From Acinetobacter sp. 10FS3-1 (GTDB lineage Bacteria; Pseudomonadota; Gammaproteobacteria; Pseudomonadales; Moraxellaceae): a stretch of DNA of 64,000 nt. Below are positions 8,734 through 18,950 of this stretch, piece after piece. Each line of letters opens with the position of its first letter. Position 1 is the first letter of the stretch. The notes under the pieces were generated by a model, which was not told the origin of the DNA, made no database searches, and worked only from the letters and a program-made list of their open reading frames with translations. Made by a program: the position numbers and the translations under genes. The stretch is from the NCBI RefSeq assembly GCF_013343215.1, contig NZ_CP039143.1, forward strand, positions 2,170,001 through 2,234,000, given 5' to 3'.

Positions 8734-8851
8734 TCCAATCTAATTTGATCTTGCCCTCAAGGGGTGACCTTAATCAATATGCTGCAAATCGTTTTGCAAT
8801 AATGTAAAAATGTACAAAATGCACAATTTTTAACGCCTTGGCAAGTAAACT

Positions 8852-9502
8852 TTATTTTAAAGCTTTCTTGCGACCCTGTCCCACCAGAAAGACTTCTTTA
8901 GAACGGGCACGTGATGCAGCAGGTTTAACCGTCTTCAATACATCAAAACTGTTCACGACTTCTTTACGGAATTCATCAAAGCCGGAACCCTGGAATACCT
9001 TGACGATAAACTGCCCTTTCGGTCCCAAGACTCTATTGGCAAAATCCAAAGCAAGTTCACATAAATAGATTTGACGCGGTTGATCTACAGCCTTATTACC
9101 TGATGTATTGGGGGCCATATCCGAAATTACAACGTCTACTGTGCGTCCGTTTAAAATATTTAACAATTTATCGAATACTTCTTGCTCACGGAAATCGCCT
9201 TGCAAGAAGGTCACATCGGGAAGCGCGTCCATTTCCAGAATATCCGATGCAATCACCAGACCTTTATCACCCACCAGTTTACCGGCGATTTGCGACCAGC
9301 TTCCGGGTGCAGCCCCCAAATCCACTACTGTCATGCCAGGTTTGATGATGTTGTATTTTTCCTGAATCTCAAGCAGCTTGTATGCAGCACGAGCACGATA
9401 ACCTTCTTTTTGTGCTTTCTTCACATAAAAGTCATCTAGATGCTCTCTCATCCACGCACGACTACTTTTGGATAACTTCTGATTGGTAATGCGTGTTGCC
9501 AT
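8852..9502 (-). CDS. rlmE: 23S rRNA (uridine-2552 2'-O)-methyltransferase
   Basis: A 216-residue Rossmann-fold methyltransferase (FtsJ/RrmJ) that modifies U2552 in the A-loop of 23S rRNA late in 50S assembly. The SAM site '[13 protein letters not shown]' is at about 59-71. The catalytic K-D-K-E tetrad is visible as K42, D128 (in [12 protein letters not shown]), K168 and E203. The gene is divergent from yhbY with a 196-bp shared upstream region and is followed by ftsH, matching the conserved yhbY / rlmE-ftsH arrangement. Confidence 0.97.
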   Translation of the reverse strand: MATRITNQKLSKSSRAWMREHLDDFYVKKAQKEGYRARAAYKLLEIQEKYNIIKPGMTVVDLGAAPGSWSQIAGKLVGDKGLVIASDILEMDALPDVTFLQGDFREQEVFDKLLNILNGRTVDVVISDMAPNTSGNKAVDQPRQIYLCELALDFANRVLGPKGQFIVKVFQGSGFDEFRKEVVNSFDVLKTVKPAASRARSKEVFLVGQGRKKALK

Positions 9503-9698
9503 AACTCTCTAAATAAAAAAAACTTCCAATTTGGGATTGTACGTGAAAAACACAGTTTTTGCAGTATACATGTGTATCTAAATCTCAGTTTAGCTGCCGA
9601 AATACCAGCCTCTTGTCCTTGATAATTTCCTTAGAATTTACAGCGTTTATTCTTTGCTTTTGTTATACTCAGTCGTTTTAAAATTCAGGTTATCTCTC

Positions 9699-10022
9699 AT
9701 GGCATCTTTATCTATTCAGGAACGTAAGCGTTTGCGTCAAATCGGACATGCATTAAACCCGGTCGTTATGCTGGGCGACAAGGGCTTGTCTGAATCTGTG
9801 GTTGAAGAGCTGAACCGCGCCCTTAATGATCATGAACTGATTAAGGTTAAAGTGGTTGCAGAAGACCGTGAAGCGCGTGCTGCAATGATTGTCGAGTTGG
9901 TCGATGTTACGAGTGCTGAATTGGTACAAACCATTGGTAAAATTGCCCTAATTTACAGAAAATCGCCAAAACAAAACCAGAAACTGTCGAATCTTGTCCG
10001 TTTTGCTCATCTGTCTAACTAA
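9699..10022 (+). CDS. yhbY: Ribosome assembly RNA-binding protein YhbY
   Basis: A 107-residue CRS1/YhbY (CRM) domain protein associated with pre-50S particles. It opens 'MASLSIQERKRLRQIGHALN' and contains the diagnostic 'PVVMLGDKGLSESVVEELNRAL' and 'HELIKVKV' segments. ATG 9699 is chosen because the upstream in-frame extension (from 9654) is not part of the family. A TATACT-like -10 lies near 9664. It is divergent from rlmE and 15 nt upstream of the DOMON-like gene, so the two may be cotranscribed. Confidence 0.92.
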   Translation: MASLSIQERKRLRQIGHALNPVVMLGDKGLSESVVEELNRALNDHELIKVKVVAEDREARAAMIVELVDVTSAELVQTIGKIALIYRKSPKQNQKLSNLVRFAHLSN

Positions 10023-10036
10023 GCACAACATCTATT

Positions 10037-10576
10037 ATGGCGAGTTATGAACTAAGCGCTTTTGATCGCCGTTTTCAGGCTATCTCTCTGGTGGGAGCTA
10101 TTGAACCGCAAAACCCATGTAGCTTGAATGTGGGTTTCTGGTTGAGTGATCCAAACCAGTATGTATTGTGGCCAGATTTAGTGGCAGCCCATCCACGTCA
10201 GGATTTCTTATGGGAGCAGACCTGCTTTGAAATTTTTATCGGGGTTCGGGATGAGGATTTCTATCGTGAAATTAACCTCTCTCCTTCTCAAGCCTGGCAG
10301 GCCTATCAATTTGAAGAATATCGCTATCCAGAGGACATGCCTCCTCAAGCAGCAAATGATATTGAGTTAAATCAGCTCAAGCGTACTCATTATGGCCTGA
10401 ATGTCAGTCTGGATCTGACCGACTTTATGTCCAGCCATGAATTAAAGTGGTCTGACCTCTTTATTGGCCTGTCTGCTGTGCTTAGCACCACTCAAGGCAC
10501 ACAGTTCTATGCCATGCAGCACAGTAGTCCGCAAGCGGATTTCCATAATAAACGTGACTGGTTGCATGTATTTTAA
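10037..10576 (+). CDS. DOMON-like domain protein
   Basis: A 179-residue predicted beta-sandwich protein with no signal peptide. Features include 'CSLNVGFWLSDP', 'DFLWEQTCFEIFIG' and a C-terminal 'FYAMQHSSPQADFHNKRDWL'. This layout of strand, 'LWxxTCFExFI' and terminal 'H..P.ADFH.R..W' is that of the small DOMON-like family found beside other genes in gammaproteobacteria. DOMON domains bind haem or sugars in other proteins, but the ligand here is unknown. It follows yhbY by 15 nt. Confidence 0.7.
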   Translation: MASYELSAFDRRFQAISLVGAIEPQNPCSLNVGFWLSDPNQYVLWPDLVAAHPRQDFLWEQTCFEIFIGVRDEDFYREINLSPSQAWQAYQFEEYRYPEDMPPQAANDIELNQLKRTHYGLNVSLDLTDFMSSHELKWSDLFIGLSAVLSTTQGTQFYAMQHSSPQADFHNKRDWLHVF

Positions 10577-10607
10577 TGCCAACGGCGTCAGTTCAAAAAG
10601 TCAGATC

Positions 10608-10637
10608 AATGTGAGGCCTTCAGTCTCACATTTTTTT
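10608..10637 (+). terminator. Terminator after the DOMON-like gene
   Basis: ATGTGAG (10609-10615) and CTCACAT (10625-10631) pair around a 9-nt loop and are followed by a run of T residues. Confidence 0.8.
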
Positions 10638-10899
10638 GATGATTAGCCCTATAAAAACTTATTTAAATGATAATTCTTTAAAATTAAGTTATTGAAGCGT
10701 TTCTGAAATATCTGAAATTTACTGTTTTGTAGAAAAAAGAGGTTTTGTTATTTCGAATCCTTTTAGAAAAAAACAAAAAAATTAAAAGGATAATAAAGCA
10801 ATATGATTAGTTATGTTTTCATAAAGCCTTGACCGAAATGTAAAGGAGAACACTGAAATACTCTCCCTTAATCTTATTAGATGATGCTTGCTTTATCGC
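10638..10899. other. AT-rich gene-free stretch
   Basis: I see no convincing coding frame. A weak hairpin (AAGGAGA ... TCTCC, about 10842-10866) lies just past the stop of the minus-strand coiled-coil gene and may help end its transcript. Confidence 0.4.
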
Positions 10900-11418
10900 T
10901 TAACTTCCCAGCCCCGACTTTTTATCAGACTCTTCAATTTTCAATTCCGGTTGTGCTGGTTCTGCAATCTTATTTTCTTTAACCACCAGTTTTACTTTCT
11001 TCAGGACTTCAATTGTACTGTCTTTAGAACGTTTCAAGGTGCCCGTTAAAAGCTCTTTATGTTTGCTGGAAATCTGCGTGACATCCTGTTTAAACTCTTT
11101 ACCCAGACTGGATAAGTCTTCAAGTACCGCAGTAAATTCGATCTTGATAAAGTTCTTCAGTTCTTTTTGTGAGCCAAACCATTGCTCCTTTATGCTATCA
11201 ACACGCTGAAGCACATCCTGACTAAATTGACGTAACTGTTCCTGAACCGTATCGCTTAACTGCTTCGCTTCAACTTCCAGCTTTTCTTTACTTTGCCCGA
11301 TACTTTCAAGCGCCTGTTCCTTGGCTTCCACTGTGGCCTTTTCCAGTTGCTCTGCAGTTGCAGCAACGACTTTGTTTAACGGCTTCTTGGAATTGGTGGT
11401 TTTGGATGCTGTAGTCAT
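10900..11418 (-). CDS. Coiled-coil, phasin-like hypothetical protein
   Basis: A 172-residue, lysine/glutamate/glutamine-rich protein predicted to be almost entirely alpha-helical from residue 15 to 150. Heptad-like runs include 'VEAKEQALESIGQSKEKLEV', 'QLSDTVQEQLRQFSQDVLQR' and 'EFKQDVTQISSKHKELLTG'. There is no signal peptide or membrane segment. Such amphipathic helical proteins resemble phasins or apolipoprotein-like surface proteins, but no diagnostic motif fixes the family and no polyhydroxyalkanoate genes lie nearby. It is monocistronic and divergent from carA. Confidence 0.6.
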   Translation of the reverse strand: MTTASKTTNSKKPLNKVVAATAEQLEKATVEAKEQALESIGQSKEKLEVEAKQLSDTVQEQLRQFSQDVLQRVDSIKEQWFGSQKELKNFIKIEFTAVLEDLSSLGKEFKQDVTQISSKHKELLTGTLKRSKDSTIEVLKKVKLVVKENKIAEPAQPELKIEESDKKSGLGS

Positions 11419-11589
11419 GAATCTTGTTCCTGTTTTTATTATGACCCGGCAATATTATGTGGATTTGATCAAACTTAGAATCTGATTTGTCAGACAATGC
11501 CAACTCGCTTACATTTTTCTAACACTGTCAAAAAACAGACTTCATAATAAAAAGCAAGGGATTTATCTTACACTTTCGTACCAAAGCTA

Positions 11590-11619
11590 TTGGACTTGGA
11601 AACTGTTTCTGCGTATAAT
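11590..11619 (+). promoter_or_regulatory. Promoter of carAB
   Basis: TTGGAC (11590-11595), an 18-bp spacer and a consensus TATAAT (11614-11619). The predicted start near 11626 leaves a leader of about 100 nt before carA. Confidence 0.75.
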
Positions 11620-11633
11620 GCCGTGTTAAGTTC

Positions 11634-11702
11634 AAGCGAGCAGACATAGGGAGGGTGGGTTTTAAAGCAGCCTTCCTTTTTTTTCGTCTTCTCGCTTTTT
11701 TA
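11634..11702 (+). promoter_or_regulatory. Candidate attenuator in the carAB leader
   Basis: An outer stem AAGCGAG (11634-11640) / CTCGCTT (11691-11697) is followed by a T run. It encloses a second hairpin, GGGAGG (11649-11654) / CCTTCC (11671-11676), followed by eight T residues. The two T-rich exits upstream of a pyrimidine gene resemble pyrimidine-sensitive attenuation of the E. coli pyrBI type. No leader peptide with a well-placed ribosome site is certain. Confidence 0.5.
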
Positions 11703-11727
11703 CAGCCTAAATTTCAGGAGCTTTGGT

Positions 11728-12870
11728 TTGAGCACCCCAGCAATTTTAGCCCTAGCCGACGGTACTATCTTTAAAGGTACCTCAATCGGTGCATCGGGTA
11801 GTACGACTGGCGAAGTCGTTTTCAACACTGCCATGACTGGCTATCAAGAAATTTTGACTGACCCGAGTTATGCACAGCAGCTTGTCACCCTAACTTACCC
11901 ACATATTGGTAATACAGGCTGTAATGATGAAGACACTGAGTCAGGTCGAATTCATAAAGTATGGGCCAACGGATTGATCATTCGTGACTTGCCTTTATTG
12001 CATAGTAACTTCCGTGCAGAGCAATCACTTGGTGATTATCTAAAACAACATAACATTGTAGCTATCGCAGACATCGATACACGTAAATTGACACGTATTC
12101 TGCGCTCTAAAGGCACACAAAGTGGCTGTATCCTTGCTGGCGAAAATATCACTGAAGAAGAAGCATTAGAAAAAGCACGTGCTTTTGGTGGTTTAACTGG
12201 TTTAGACCTTGCAAAAGAATGCTGTGACCCTGAAGGGTTTGAGTGGACTGAAGGCTCTTGGGAGCTGGGTAAAGGCTTCTCTCAACCAGAACTTAAATTC
12301 CATGTTGTTGCATACGATTACGGTGTCAAAACCAACATCCTACGTATGCTTGCAGATCACGGTTGTAAATTGACTGTAGTTCCTGCACAAACTCCTGCAG
12401 AAAAAGTCCTTGCTCTGAATCCAGATGGCGTATTCCTGTCAAACGGCCCTGGCGATCCGGCAGCATGTGACTATGCAATTGAAGCTGTAAAAACAATTGT
12501 AGAAGATGCGCGCAACATTCCGGTATTTGGAATTTGCTTAGGCCACCAGATTCTTGCGCTTGCCTCAGGTGCTAAAACGGTGAAAATGCCTCACGGTCAC
12601 CACGGTGCCAACCATCCTGTACAAAATCTTGAAGATGGTACAGTGATGATTACTTCACAGAACCACGGCTTCGCGGTAGATGGCGAAAGCTTGCCGGCCA
12701 ACCTTAAAGCAACGCACAAATCTTTGTTCGATCAAACCCTGCAAGGGATTCATCGTACAGACAAACCTGCGTTCAGCTTCCAGGGGCACCCTGAAGCAAG
12801 CTCTGGTCCGCATGACAGCGCGCCATTGTTCGACCATTTCATCGAACTTATCGAAGCATCTAAGAAGTAA
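11728..12870 (+). CDS. carA: Carbamoyl-phosphate synthase small subunit
   Basis: A 380-residue glutaminase subunit that releases ammonia from glutamine for CarB, feeding arginine and pyrimidine synthesis. The N-terminal CPSase domain (about 1-150) is followed by a class I glutamine amidotransferase domain. Its nucleophile is C270 in 'FGICLGHQ' and H354/E356 in '[11 protein letters not shown]' complete the triad. The start is TTG at 11728, supported by AGGAG at 11716-11720 with 7-nt spacing; no better in-frame ATG exists. carB follows 14 nt after the stop. Confidence 0.97.
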   Translation: MSTPAILALADGTIFKGTSIGASGSTTGEVVFNTAMTGYQEILTDPSYAQQLVTLTYPHIGNTGCNDEDTESGRIHKVWANGLIIRDLPLLHSNFRAEQSLGDYLKQHNIVAIADIDTRKLTRILRSKGTQSGCILAGENITEEEALEKARAFGGLTGLDLAKECCDPEGFEWTEGSWELGKGFSQPELKFHVVAYDYGVKTNILRMLADHGCKLTVVPAQTPAEKVLALNPDGVFLSNGPGDPAACDYAIEAVKTIVEDARNIPVFGICLGHQILALASGAKTVKMPHGHHGANHPVQNLEDGTVMITSQNHGFAVDGESLPANLKATHKSLFDQTLQGIHRTDKPAFSFQGHPEASSGPHDSAPLFDHFIELIEASKK

Positions 12871-12884
12871 TTAAGGAGCAAATA

Positions 12885-15800
12885 ATGCCAAAGCGTACGG
12901 ATATTAAAAGCATCTTAATTATTGGTGCTGGTCCTATTGTTATCGGTCAAGCCTGTGAGTTTGACTATTCAGGTGCTCAAGCATGTAAAGCGCTGCGTGA
13001 AGAAGGTTACCGTGTTATTTTGGTTAACTCGAACCCTGCGACTATTATGACTGACCCAGCAATGGCGGATGCAACCTATATCGAGCCAATTACTTGGCAA
13101 ACGGTTGCAGCCATCATTGAAAAAGAACGTCCAGATGCAGTCCTGCCTACCATGGGCGGTCAAACTGCATTGAACTGCGCACTTGCACTGGATGCCAACG
13201 GTATTTTAGAAAAATACAATGTTGAACTGATCGGGGCGAGCAAAGAAGCCATTGAAAAAGCCGAAGACCGCAAACTCTTCGACCAGGCAATGCGCAAAAT
13301 CGGTCTTGAGTGTCCAAAAGCGGCCATTGCTGAATCAATGGAAGAAGCGCTGGAAATTCAAGCACGTTTCGGTTTCCCTGTCATTATCCGTCCATCTTTC
13401 ACCATGGGTGGTTCAGGCGGTGGTATTGCGTATAATCGTGAAGAATTCCTTGAAATCTGTGAACGTGGTTTCGATCTTTCTCCAACCAAACAGTTATTGA
13501 TTGATGAATCTTTAATTGGCTGGAAAGAATACGAAATGGAAGTTGTTCGTGACAAAAACGACAACTGTATCATCGTATGTTCGATTGAAAACTTTGACCC
13601 AATGGGTGTACACACTGGTGACTCCATCACTGTTGCACCTGCGCAAACATTGACTGACAAAGAATACCAATTGATGCGTAATGCATCTTTAGCGGTTCTT
13701 CGCGAAATCGGTGTAGAAACAGGTGGTTCTAACGTTCAGTTCGGGATCAACCCCGAAGATGGCCGTATGGTGATCATCGAGATGAACCCGCGCGTATCAC
13801 GCTCATCTGCCCTTGCCTCTAAAGCCACTGGTTTCCCGATTGCGAAAATTGCAGCGAAACTGGCTGTGGGTTATACCCTGGATGAACTGAAAAATGACAT
13901 CACCGGCGGTACAACTCCTGCGTCATTCGAGCCTTCAATTGACTACGTGGTTACCAAAGTTCCACGTTTTAACTTCGAGAAATTCCCACAAGCTGACGCA
14001 ACGCTGACCACCCAGATGAAGTCGGTGGGTGAAGTGATGGCAATCGGCCGTAACTTCCAGGAATCTGTGAACAAAGCGCTTCGCGGTCTTGAAGTAGGTT
14101 CATGTGGTTTTGACGAACAAATTGCCCTGGGCACTGAAGGCGCACGCGAGAAGATTCTGCAGGAACTTAAAGTGCCGGGTCCAGAGCGTATCTGGTATGT
14201 GGCTGATGCGTTCCGTCATGGCTTTAGCTTAGATGATATCTTTGAAGCCACCAAGATTGACCGCTGGTTCCTGATCCAGATTGAAGACATCGTTAAGACT
14301 GAAAATGAAATCAAAACTTTAGGTTTTGGCGATTTAAATGCAGACAACATCCGTTCGTTCAAACGCAAAGGTTTATCTGACCTGCGCATCGCGAACCTGA
14401 TGGGTATTTCACAAAAACAATTCCGTAAGCACCGCTGGAACCTGGGTGTAACGCCAGTTTACAAACGTGTCGATACTTGTGCAGCAGAGTTTGAATCTGA
14501 TACAGCGTACATGTATTCAACTTACGATGAAGAGTGTGAATCAAATCCATCAAGCAAAGACAAGATCATGGTGATTGGTGGCGGTCCGAACCGTATTGGT
14601 CAAGGGATCGAGTTCGATTATTGCTGTGTACACGCTGCGCTTGCCATGCGTGAAGACGGCTATGAAACCATTATGGTGAACTGTAACCCTGAAACAGTAT
14701 CTACCGATTACGACACTTCAGACCGTTTGTACTTTGAACCGATTACATTGGAAGATGTACTTGAAATCGTACGTACTGAAAAGCCTAAAGGCATTATCGT
14801 ACAGTATGGCGGTCAAACTCCATTGAAATTGGCTCGTGCTTTAGAAGAAGCAGGTGCACCAATTATCGGTACCTCTCCAGATGCGATTGACCGTGCAGAA
14901 GACCGTGAACGTTTCCAGCAAATGATTCAACGTCTGCAACTTCGTCAGCCAAATAACAGCATTGTTAAATCTGCTGAAGAAGGTATCGCGGAAGCAGCGA
15001 AAGTAGGCTACCCGCTGGTTGTACGTCCATCTTATGTACTGGGTGGCCGTGCGATGGAAATCGTATATAACGAAGAAGAGCTGAAACGCTACCTTCGTGA
15101 TGCAGTTCAAGCCTCTAACGATGCCCCTGTCCTGCTTGACCGCTTCCTCGACGATGCGATTGAAGTTGACGTAGACTGCGTATCTGATGGTAAAGACGTG
15201 GTGATTGGTGGGATCATGCAGCACATTGAGCAGGCTGGTATTCACTCGGGTGACTCTGCATGTTCGATTCCTCCATATTCTTTATCCAAAGACGTACAGG
15301 ATGAAATGCGCCGTCAAACTGTGGCTATGGCCAAAGAACTTGGCGTAATCGGTCTGATGAACGTTCAGTTTGCTGTAAAAGGTGAAGATGTTTACATTCT
15401 GGAAGTGAACCCACGTGCATCACGTACTGTGCCGTTTGTTTCTAAGTGTATCGGCGATTCTTTAGCGAAAGTTGCTGCACGTTGTATGGCGGGTCAATCT
15501 TTAGAATCTCAAGGATTTACTAAAGAAATTATCCCGACTCACTTTGCTGTGAAAGAAGCGGTATTCCCATTCAACAAGTTCCCGGGTGTTGACCCGATCC
15601 TTGGCCCTGAGATGAAATCGACAGGTGAAGTGATGGGTGTAGGCAAAACATTTGGAGAAGCGTTCTATAAAGCTGTATTAGGCTCAAATGACCGTTTACC
15701 AGGCCTGCCAACCGAAGGTGAAATCAAACATGCTTTCATCTCTGTACGTGATTCCGATAAACCGCGTGCAGCAGGTATTGCGAAGCAACTTGCTGATTTT

Positions 15801-16118
15801 GGCTTCAAAATTATCGCAACTGGCGGTACTTATGACGTCATTAAAGCGGCCGGTATTGAATGTGAGCGTGTGAATAAAGTAACCGAAGGCCGTCCAAATA
15901 TTGTGGACCGCTTGAAAAATGGCGAAATTCACCTCATTATCAATACCACTGAAGGGAAGCAAGCTCAGCAGGATTCATTCTCAATCCGCCGTTCTGCACT
16001 GCAAGGCAAGGTGTATCACACCACGACCCTGAACGGTGCTGACGCTGTATGCCAAGCTCTCGCTATTAAATTGCCAATGGATGTATATCGTTTGCAAGAC
16101 TTACAAACAGTAGGTTAA
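12885..16118 (+). CDS. carB: Carbamoyl-phosphate synthase large subunit
   Basis: A 1077-residue enzyme forming carbamoyl phosphate from bicarbonate, ammonia and two ATP. Two homologous ATP-grasp halves are visible, starting at '[20 protein letters not shown]' (about 10-29) and '[18 protein letters not shown]' (about 560). An oligomerisation region lies between them, and a C-terminal MGS-like allosteric domain starts near residue 940 ('[14 protein letters not shown]' and '[11 protein letters not shown]'). The length is as in E. coli (1073). A ribosome site AAGGAG precedes the ATG. It is cotranscribed with carA and ends in a strong terminator. Confidence 0.98.
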   Translation: MPKRTDIKSILIIGAGPIVIGQACEFDYSGAQACKALREEGYRVILVNSNPATIMTDPAMADATYIEPITWQTVAAIIEKERPDAVLPTMGGQTALNCALALDANGILEKYNVELIGASKEAIEKAEDRKLFDQAMRKIGLECPKAAIAESMEEALEIQARFGFPVIIRPSFTMGGSGGGIAYNREEFLEICERGFDLSPTKQLLIDESLIGWKEYEMEVVRDKNDNCIIVCSIENFDPMGVHTGDSITVAPAQTLTDKEYQLMRNASLAVLREIGVETGGSNVQFGINPEDGRMVIIEMNPRVSRSSALASKATGFPIAKIAAKLAVGYTLDELKNDITGGTTPASFEPSIDYVVTKVPRFNFEKFPQADATLTTQMKSVGEVMAIGRNFQESVNKALRGLEVGSCGFDEQIALGTEGAREKILQELKVPGPERIWYVADAFRHGFSLDDIFEATKIDRWFLIQIEDIVKTENEIKTLGFGDLNADNIRSFKRKGLSDLRIANLMGISQKQFRKHRWNLGVTPVYKRVDTCAAEFESDTAYMYSTYDEECESNPSSKDKIMVIGGGPNRIGQGIEFDYCCVHAALAMREDGYETIMVNCNPETVSTDYDTSDRLYFEPITLEDVLEIVRTEKPKGIIVQYGGQTPLKLARALEEAGAPIIGTSPDAIDRAEDRERFQQMIQRLQLRQPNNSIVKSAEEGIAEAAKVGYPLVVRPSYVLGGRAMEIVYNEEELKRYLRDAVQASNDAPVLLDRFLDDAIEVDVDCVSDGKDVVIGGIMQHIEQAGIHSGDSACSIPPYSLSKDVQDEMRRQTVAMAKELGVIGLMNVQFAVKGEDVYILEVNPRASRTVPFVSKCIGDSLAKVAARCMAGQSLESQGFTKEIIPTHFAVKEAVFPFNKFPGVDPILGPEMKSTGEVMGVGKTFGEAFYKAVLGSNDRLPGLPTEGEIKHAFISVRDSDKPRAAGIAKQLADFGFKIIATGGTYDVIKAAGIECERVNKVTEGRPNIVDRLKNGEIHLIINTTEGKQAQQDSFSIRRSALQGKVYHTTTLNGADAVCQALAIKLPMDVYRLQDLQTVG

Positions 16119-16132
16119 TTCGTTACTGAGAA

Positions 16133-16164
16133 GTCCCGTCACCTTCTTGGTGGCGGGCTTTTTT
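16133..16164 (+). terminator. Terminator of carAB
   Basis: CCCGTCACC (16135-16143) / GGTGGCGGG (16149-16157) with one G-T pair, then C and six T residues. Confidence 0.9.
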
Positions 16165-16205
16165 CATTTCTAGACTTTATTTTTTTTAATTAATGAGGGA
16201 CAACT

Positions 16206-16682
16206 ATGCAACGTTATCCTATGACTCCCGAAGGCAAAGAAGCCTTAGAGAAAGAATTACATCAACTGAAAACTGTAGACCGTCCACGTATTACTGCAGC
16301 GATTGCGGAAGCACGTGAACATGGCGACTTAAAAGAAAATGCGGAATATCATGCTGCACGTGAGCAGCAAGGTTTCTGTGAAGGCCGCATTCAGGATATC
16401 GAAGGTAAACTTGGTGCTTGCCTGGTGATTGATGTCAAGGAGCTTGAGCAAAATGGGCGTGTAGTTTTTGGTGTCACGGTAACGATTGAAAACCTGGACA
16501 CTGAAGAACAAAAAACCTATAAAATCGTAGGGGATGACGAGGCAGACTTTAAGATTAATAAAATCTCTGTCAACTCGCCGATTGCACGTGGCCTTTTAGG
16601 TAAAAATGAAGGCGATGATGTAAAAATCGTAACCCCACAAGGCGAAGTGGAATACGAAATAGTAAAAGTCGAATATCTTTAA
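16206..16682 (+). CDS. greA: Transcription elongation factor GreA
   Basis: A 158-residue factor that enters the RNA polymerase secondary channel and stimulates cleavage of backtracked transcripts. The N-terminal coiled coil carries the acidic tip in '[20 protein letters not shown]' (about residues 37-56), and the C-terminal FKBP-like domain has '[15 protein letters not shown]'. It starts '[18 protein letters not shown]', typical of the family. It lies 87 nt after carB, behind the carAB terminator, and has its own terminator. The carAB-greA order is common in related genera. Confidence 0.97.
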   Translation: MQRYPMTPEGKEALEKELHQLKTVDRPRITAAIAEAREHGDLKENAEYHAAREQQGFCEGRIQDIEGKLGACLVIDVKELEQNGRVVFGVTVTIENLDTEEQKTYKIVGDDEADFKINKISVNSPIARGLLGKNEGDDVKIVTPQGEVEYEIVKVEYL

Positions 16683-16700
16683 GATTTAAGACGATTGAAT

Positions 16701-16728
16701 AAAAAGCCCCTCGATTGAGGGGCTTTTT
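16701..16728 (+). terminator. Terminator of greA
   Basis: A perfect 12-bp stem, AAAAAGCCCCTC (16701-16712) / GAGGGGCTTTTT (16717-16728), around a GATT loop. Confidence 0.93.
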
Positions 16729-16816
16729 ATTCTAAATTCACCATTAAACACTATAGAAATCAATTAAAAATGTTTATGCTTTTTCAATATTCAATACAAC
16801 TGATTCCAGACTTAGC

Positions 16817-18253
16817 ATGCAACTTATTTGGTTTAGACAAGATTTAAGAATTCATGATCACACGGCACTTTGGCATGCTCGCCAAGCGGGTGAATGCATT
16901 GCACTGGTGGTTTTATCACCCACTCAGTGGCAACAACATCAAGATGCTCCAATTAAAATTGATTTTTATCTTAGACAACTCCAGCAACTCAAAAACGAAC
17001 TTGCTCAGTTAAATATTCCTCTTATTCACCTCATCACCCCGCTCTGGAAAGATCTACCACAACAACTTCTAAAGCTTTGTAAAACACATCACATTCAAAA
17101 TGTACATGCCAATATTGAATTAGGTATCAATGAATTAAAAAGAGATACTCAAGCACAGAAACTCCTTGAATTGAATGGGATAGGTTTTGAATTGTATCAT
17201 GATCGAACGCTTTTTATGGTCGGAAATATACGCAATAAAAGCGGACAGCCCTACCAGGTTTTTGGTGCATTAAAAAAACAGTGCTACGAACAGTTAAGTA
17301 TCAGTATTCCCACTTGTTACCCAACTATTGAGGCACAGCCCCCAATAGCACCTCATGAGGATTTTTCACGCCTCTTGCCCAGTTTTGAAGCGATTTATCC
17401 AGATCAGCACATCTCACAAGAACAACAAACACTTTGGCAAGTTGGAGAACATCATGCCTGGAGTATATTAGATGATTTTATTAAGCATCGAGTCAGCCAT
17501 TACCACTTAGAACGAGATTTTCCTGCACTCAATAGTACAAGCCAACTTGCTGCTTATTTGAACACTGGAATCCTGTCTATTCGCCAATGTTTAGCAGCAT
17601 TATTTGGTCATACAGGTTATCTTCATTTTGACAATCAAGGTCAGCAAATATGGTTAGATGAACTCCTATGGCGTGAATTTTATCAACATATCTTGTTCGA
17701 ATTTCCCCGTGTATCAATGTCTTTGCCCTTTAAACAAGATACTCAGCGTATTCAATGGAGACATGCACCTGAAGATTTACATGCTTGGCAGCAAGGACAG
17801 ACAGGCATCCCTATTGTGGATGCCGGCATGCGGCAACTACTCGCTACAGGTTGGATGCATAATCGCGTTCGCATGATCTGTGCGATGTTTTTATCGAAGA
17901 ATCTATTAATTGATTGGCGTCATGGTGAAGCATGGTTTATGCAACATTTAATAGATGGTGATTTGGCTGCAAATAATGGTGGATGGCAATGGTGTGCATC
18001 TACAGGAACTGATGCTGTACCCTATTTCCGTATTTTTAATCCTGTCAGCCAATCTCAAAAATTTGACTCTAACGGTGATTATATTCGTAAATGGGTACCT
18101 GAGATCGCGCATCTAGATGCCAAACAAATTCATGAACCTTATGCAAAAAGTCCAAATCCAGATCTGGATTATCCACGCCCTATTGTTGATTTAAAAAGTA
18201 GTCGAGTACGTGCAATAGAAGCTTTTCAGCATTTAAACCAAACTCAGTTATAA
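16817..18253 (+). CDS. phrB: Deoxyribodipyrimidine photolyase
   Basis: A 478-residue FAD enzyme that splits cyclobutane pyrimidine dimers with blue light. The N-terminal alpha/beta antenna domain opens '[18 protein letters not shown]'. The C-terminal helical FAD domain contains '[14 protein letters not shown]', '[20 protein letters not shown]', '[20 protein letters not shown]' and '[10 protein letters not shown]', the class I CPD photolyase signature. The length matches E. coli PhrB (472). It is the first gene of the variable-looking patch between greA and tRNA-Met, and its base composition is more AT-rich than carB or greA. Confidence 0.93.
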   Translation: MQLIWFRQDLRIHDHTALWHARQAGECIALVVLSPTQWQQHQDAPIKIDFYLRQLQQLKNELAQLNIPLIHLITPLWKDLPQQLLKLCKTHHIQNVHANIELGINELKRDTQAQKLLELNGIGFELYHDRTLFMVGNIRNKSGQPYQVFGALKKQCYEQLSISIPTCYPTIEAQPPIAPHEDFSRLLPSFEAIYPDQHISQEQQTLWQVGEHHAWSILDDFIKHRVSHYHLERDFPALNSTSQLAAYLNTGILSIRQCLAALFGHTGYLHFDNQGQQIWLDELLWREFYQHILFEFPRVSMSLPFKQDTQRIQWRHAPEDLHAWQQGQTGIPIVDAGMRQLLATGWMHNRVRMICAMFLSKNLLIDWRHGEAWFMQHLIDGDLAANNGGWQWCASTGTDAVPYFRIFNPVSQSQKFDSNGDYIRKWVPEIAHLDAKQIHEPYAKSPNPDLDYPRPIVDLKSSRVRAIEAFQHLNQTQL

Positions 18254-18284
18254 TGGGTTTGAAATTATTAAGTCTGTAAATTTC

Positions 18285-18911
18285 ATGTCTGAATGTTTAG
18301 TTAATTCCCCGGTAAAGCATTGGTGCGAATTCGAGTTTATTTCCAAAACGGTGAAGAATCCGAATATTCACATTAAGGGGAATTATAGTTATTACTCAGC
18401 CTATTGGGATCAGGGCTTTGAACGTTGCGTGGTTCGCTATTTGCATGACAAGCCCTCGACACCTGAGAAGCCGATTGATCAGCTTTATATTGGTAATTTC
18501 GTCTGTTTTGGCGCCGAATGCGTGATCATGATGGGTGGCAACCAGTTGCACCGTACTGACTGGATATCAGCATTTCCTTTCGATACTCGCAGTTTTGTAC
18601 CGGCAGGTGACACTATCATTGGTAATGGCTGCTGGGTTGGTTCACGTGCCATGATTATGCAAGGCGTGACACTCGGTGAAGGTGCTATCGTTGCCACAGG
18701 TGCGGTCGTCACCCAAGACGTGCCACCTTATGCGATCGTCGGTGGTGTACCTGCCAAAATTATTAAATATCGTTTTCCACAAGAAGATATAGAAAAACTG
18801 CTTTCTCTTAAGCTTTATGACTTAGATGAAAAGCAGTTTTTAAAAATGCGTGAACAATTGCAGACGGATGATGTGAATAACCTTTTCAATTATGTACAAA
18901 ATTTAAACTAA
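18285..18911 (+). CDS. CatB/Vat-type hexapeptide O-acetyltransferase
   Basis: A 208-residue left-handed beta-helix acetyltransferase of the xenobiotic acetyltransferase class. The order '[15 protein letters not shown]', '[20 protein letters not shown]', the catalytic-histidine segment 'QLHRTDW', '[20 protein letters not shown]' and '[14 protein letters not shown]' is that of CatB (chloramphenicol) and Vat (streptogramin) enzymes. Many chromosomal members have unknown acceptors, so a resistance role is not established. It follows the photolyase by 31 nt and precedes the HEPN-like gene by 39 nt, suggesting one transcription unit. Confidence 0.82.
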   Translation: MSECLVNSPVKHWCEFEFISKTVKNPNIHIKGNYSYYSAYWDQGFERCVVRYLHDKPSTPEKPIDQLYIGNFVCFGAECVIMMGGNQLHRTDWISAFPFDTRSFVPAGDTIIGNGCWVGSRAMIMQGVTLGEGAIVATGAVVTQDVPPYAIVGGVPAKIIKYRFPQEDIEKLLSLKLYDLDEKQFLKMREQLQTDDVNNLFNYVQNLN

Positions 18912-18950
18912 GACTTATATTTATCTTACATTAAATAAAATCCGACAAAT

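Noticed and set aside
18285..18911. Chloramphenicol resistance gene catB
   Set aside because: The fold matches, but many chromosomal members of the class do not confer resistance and the sequence alone does not fix the acceptor.
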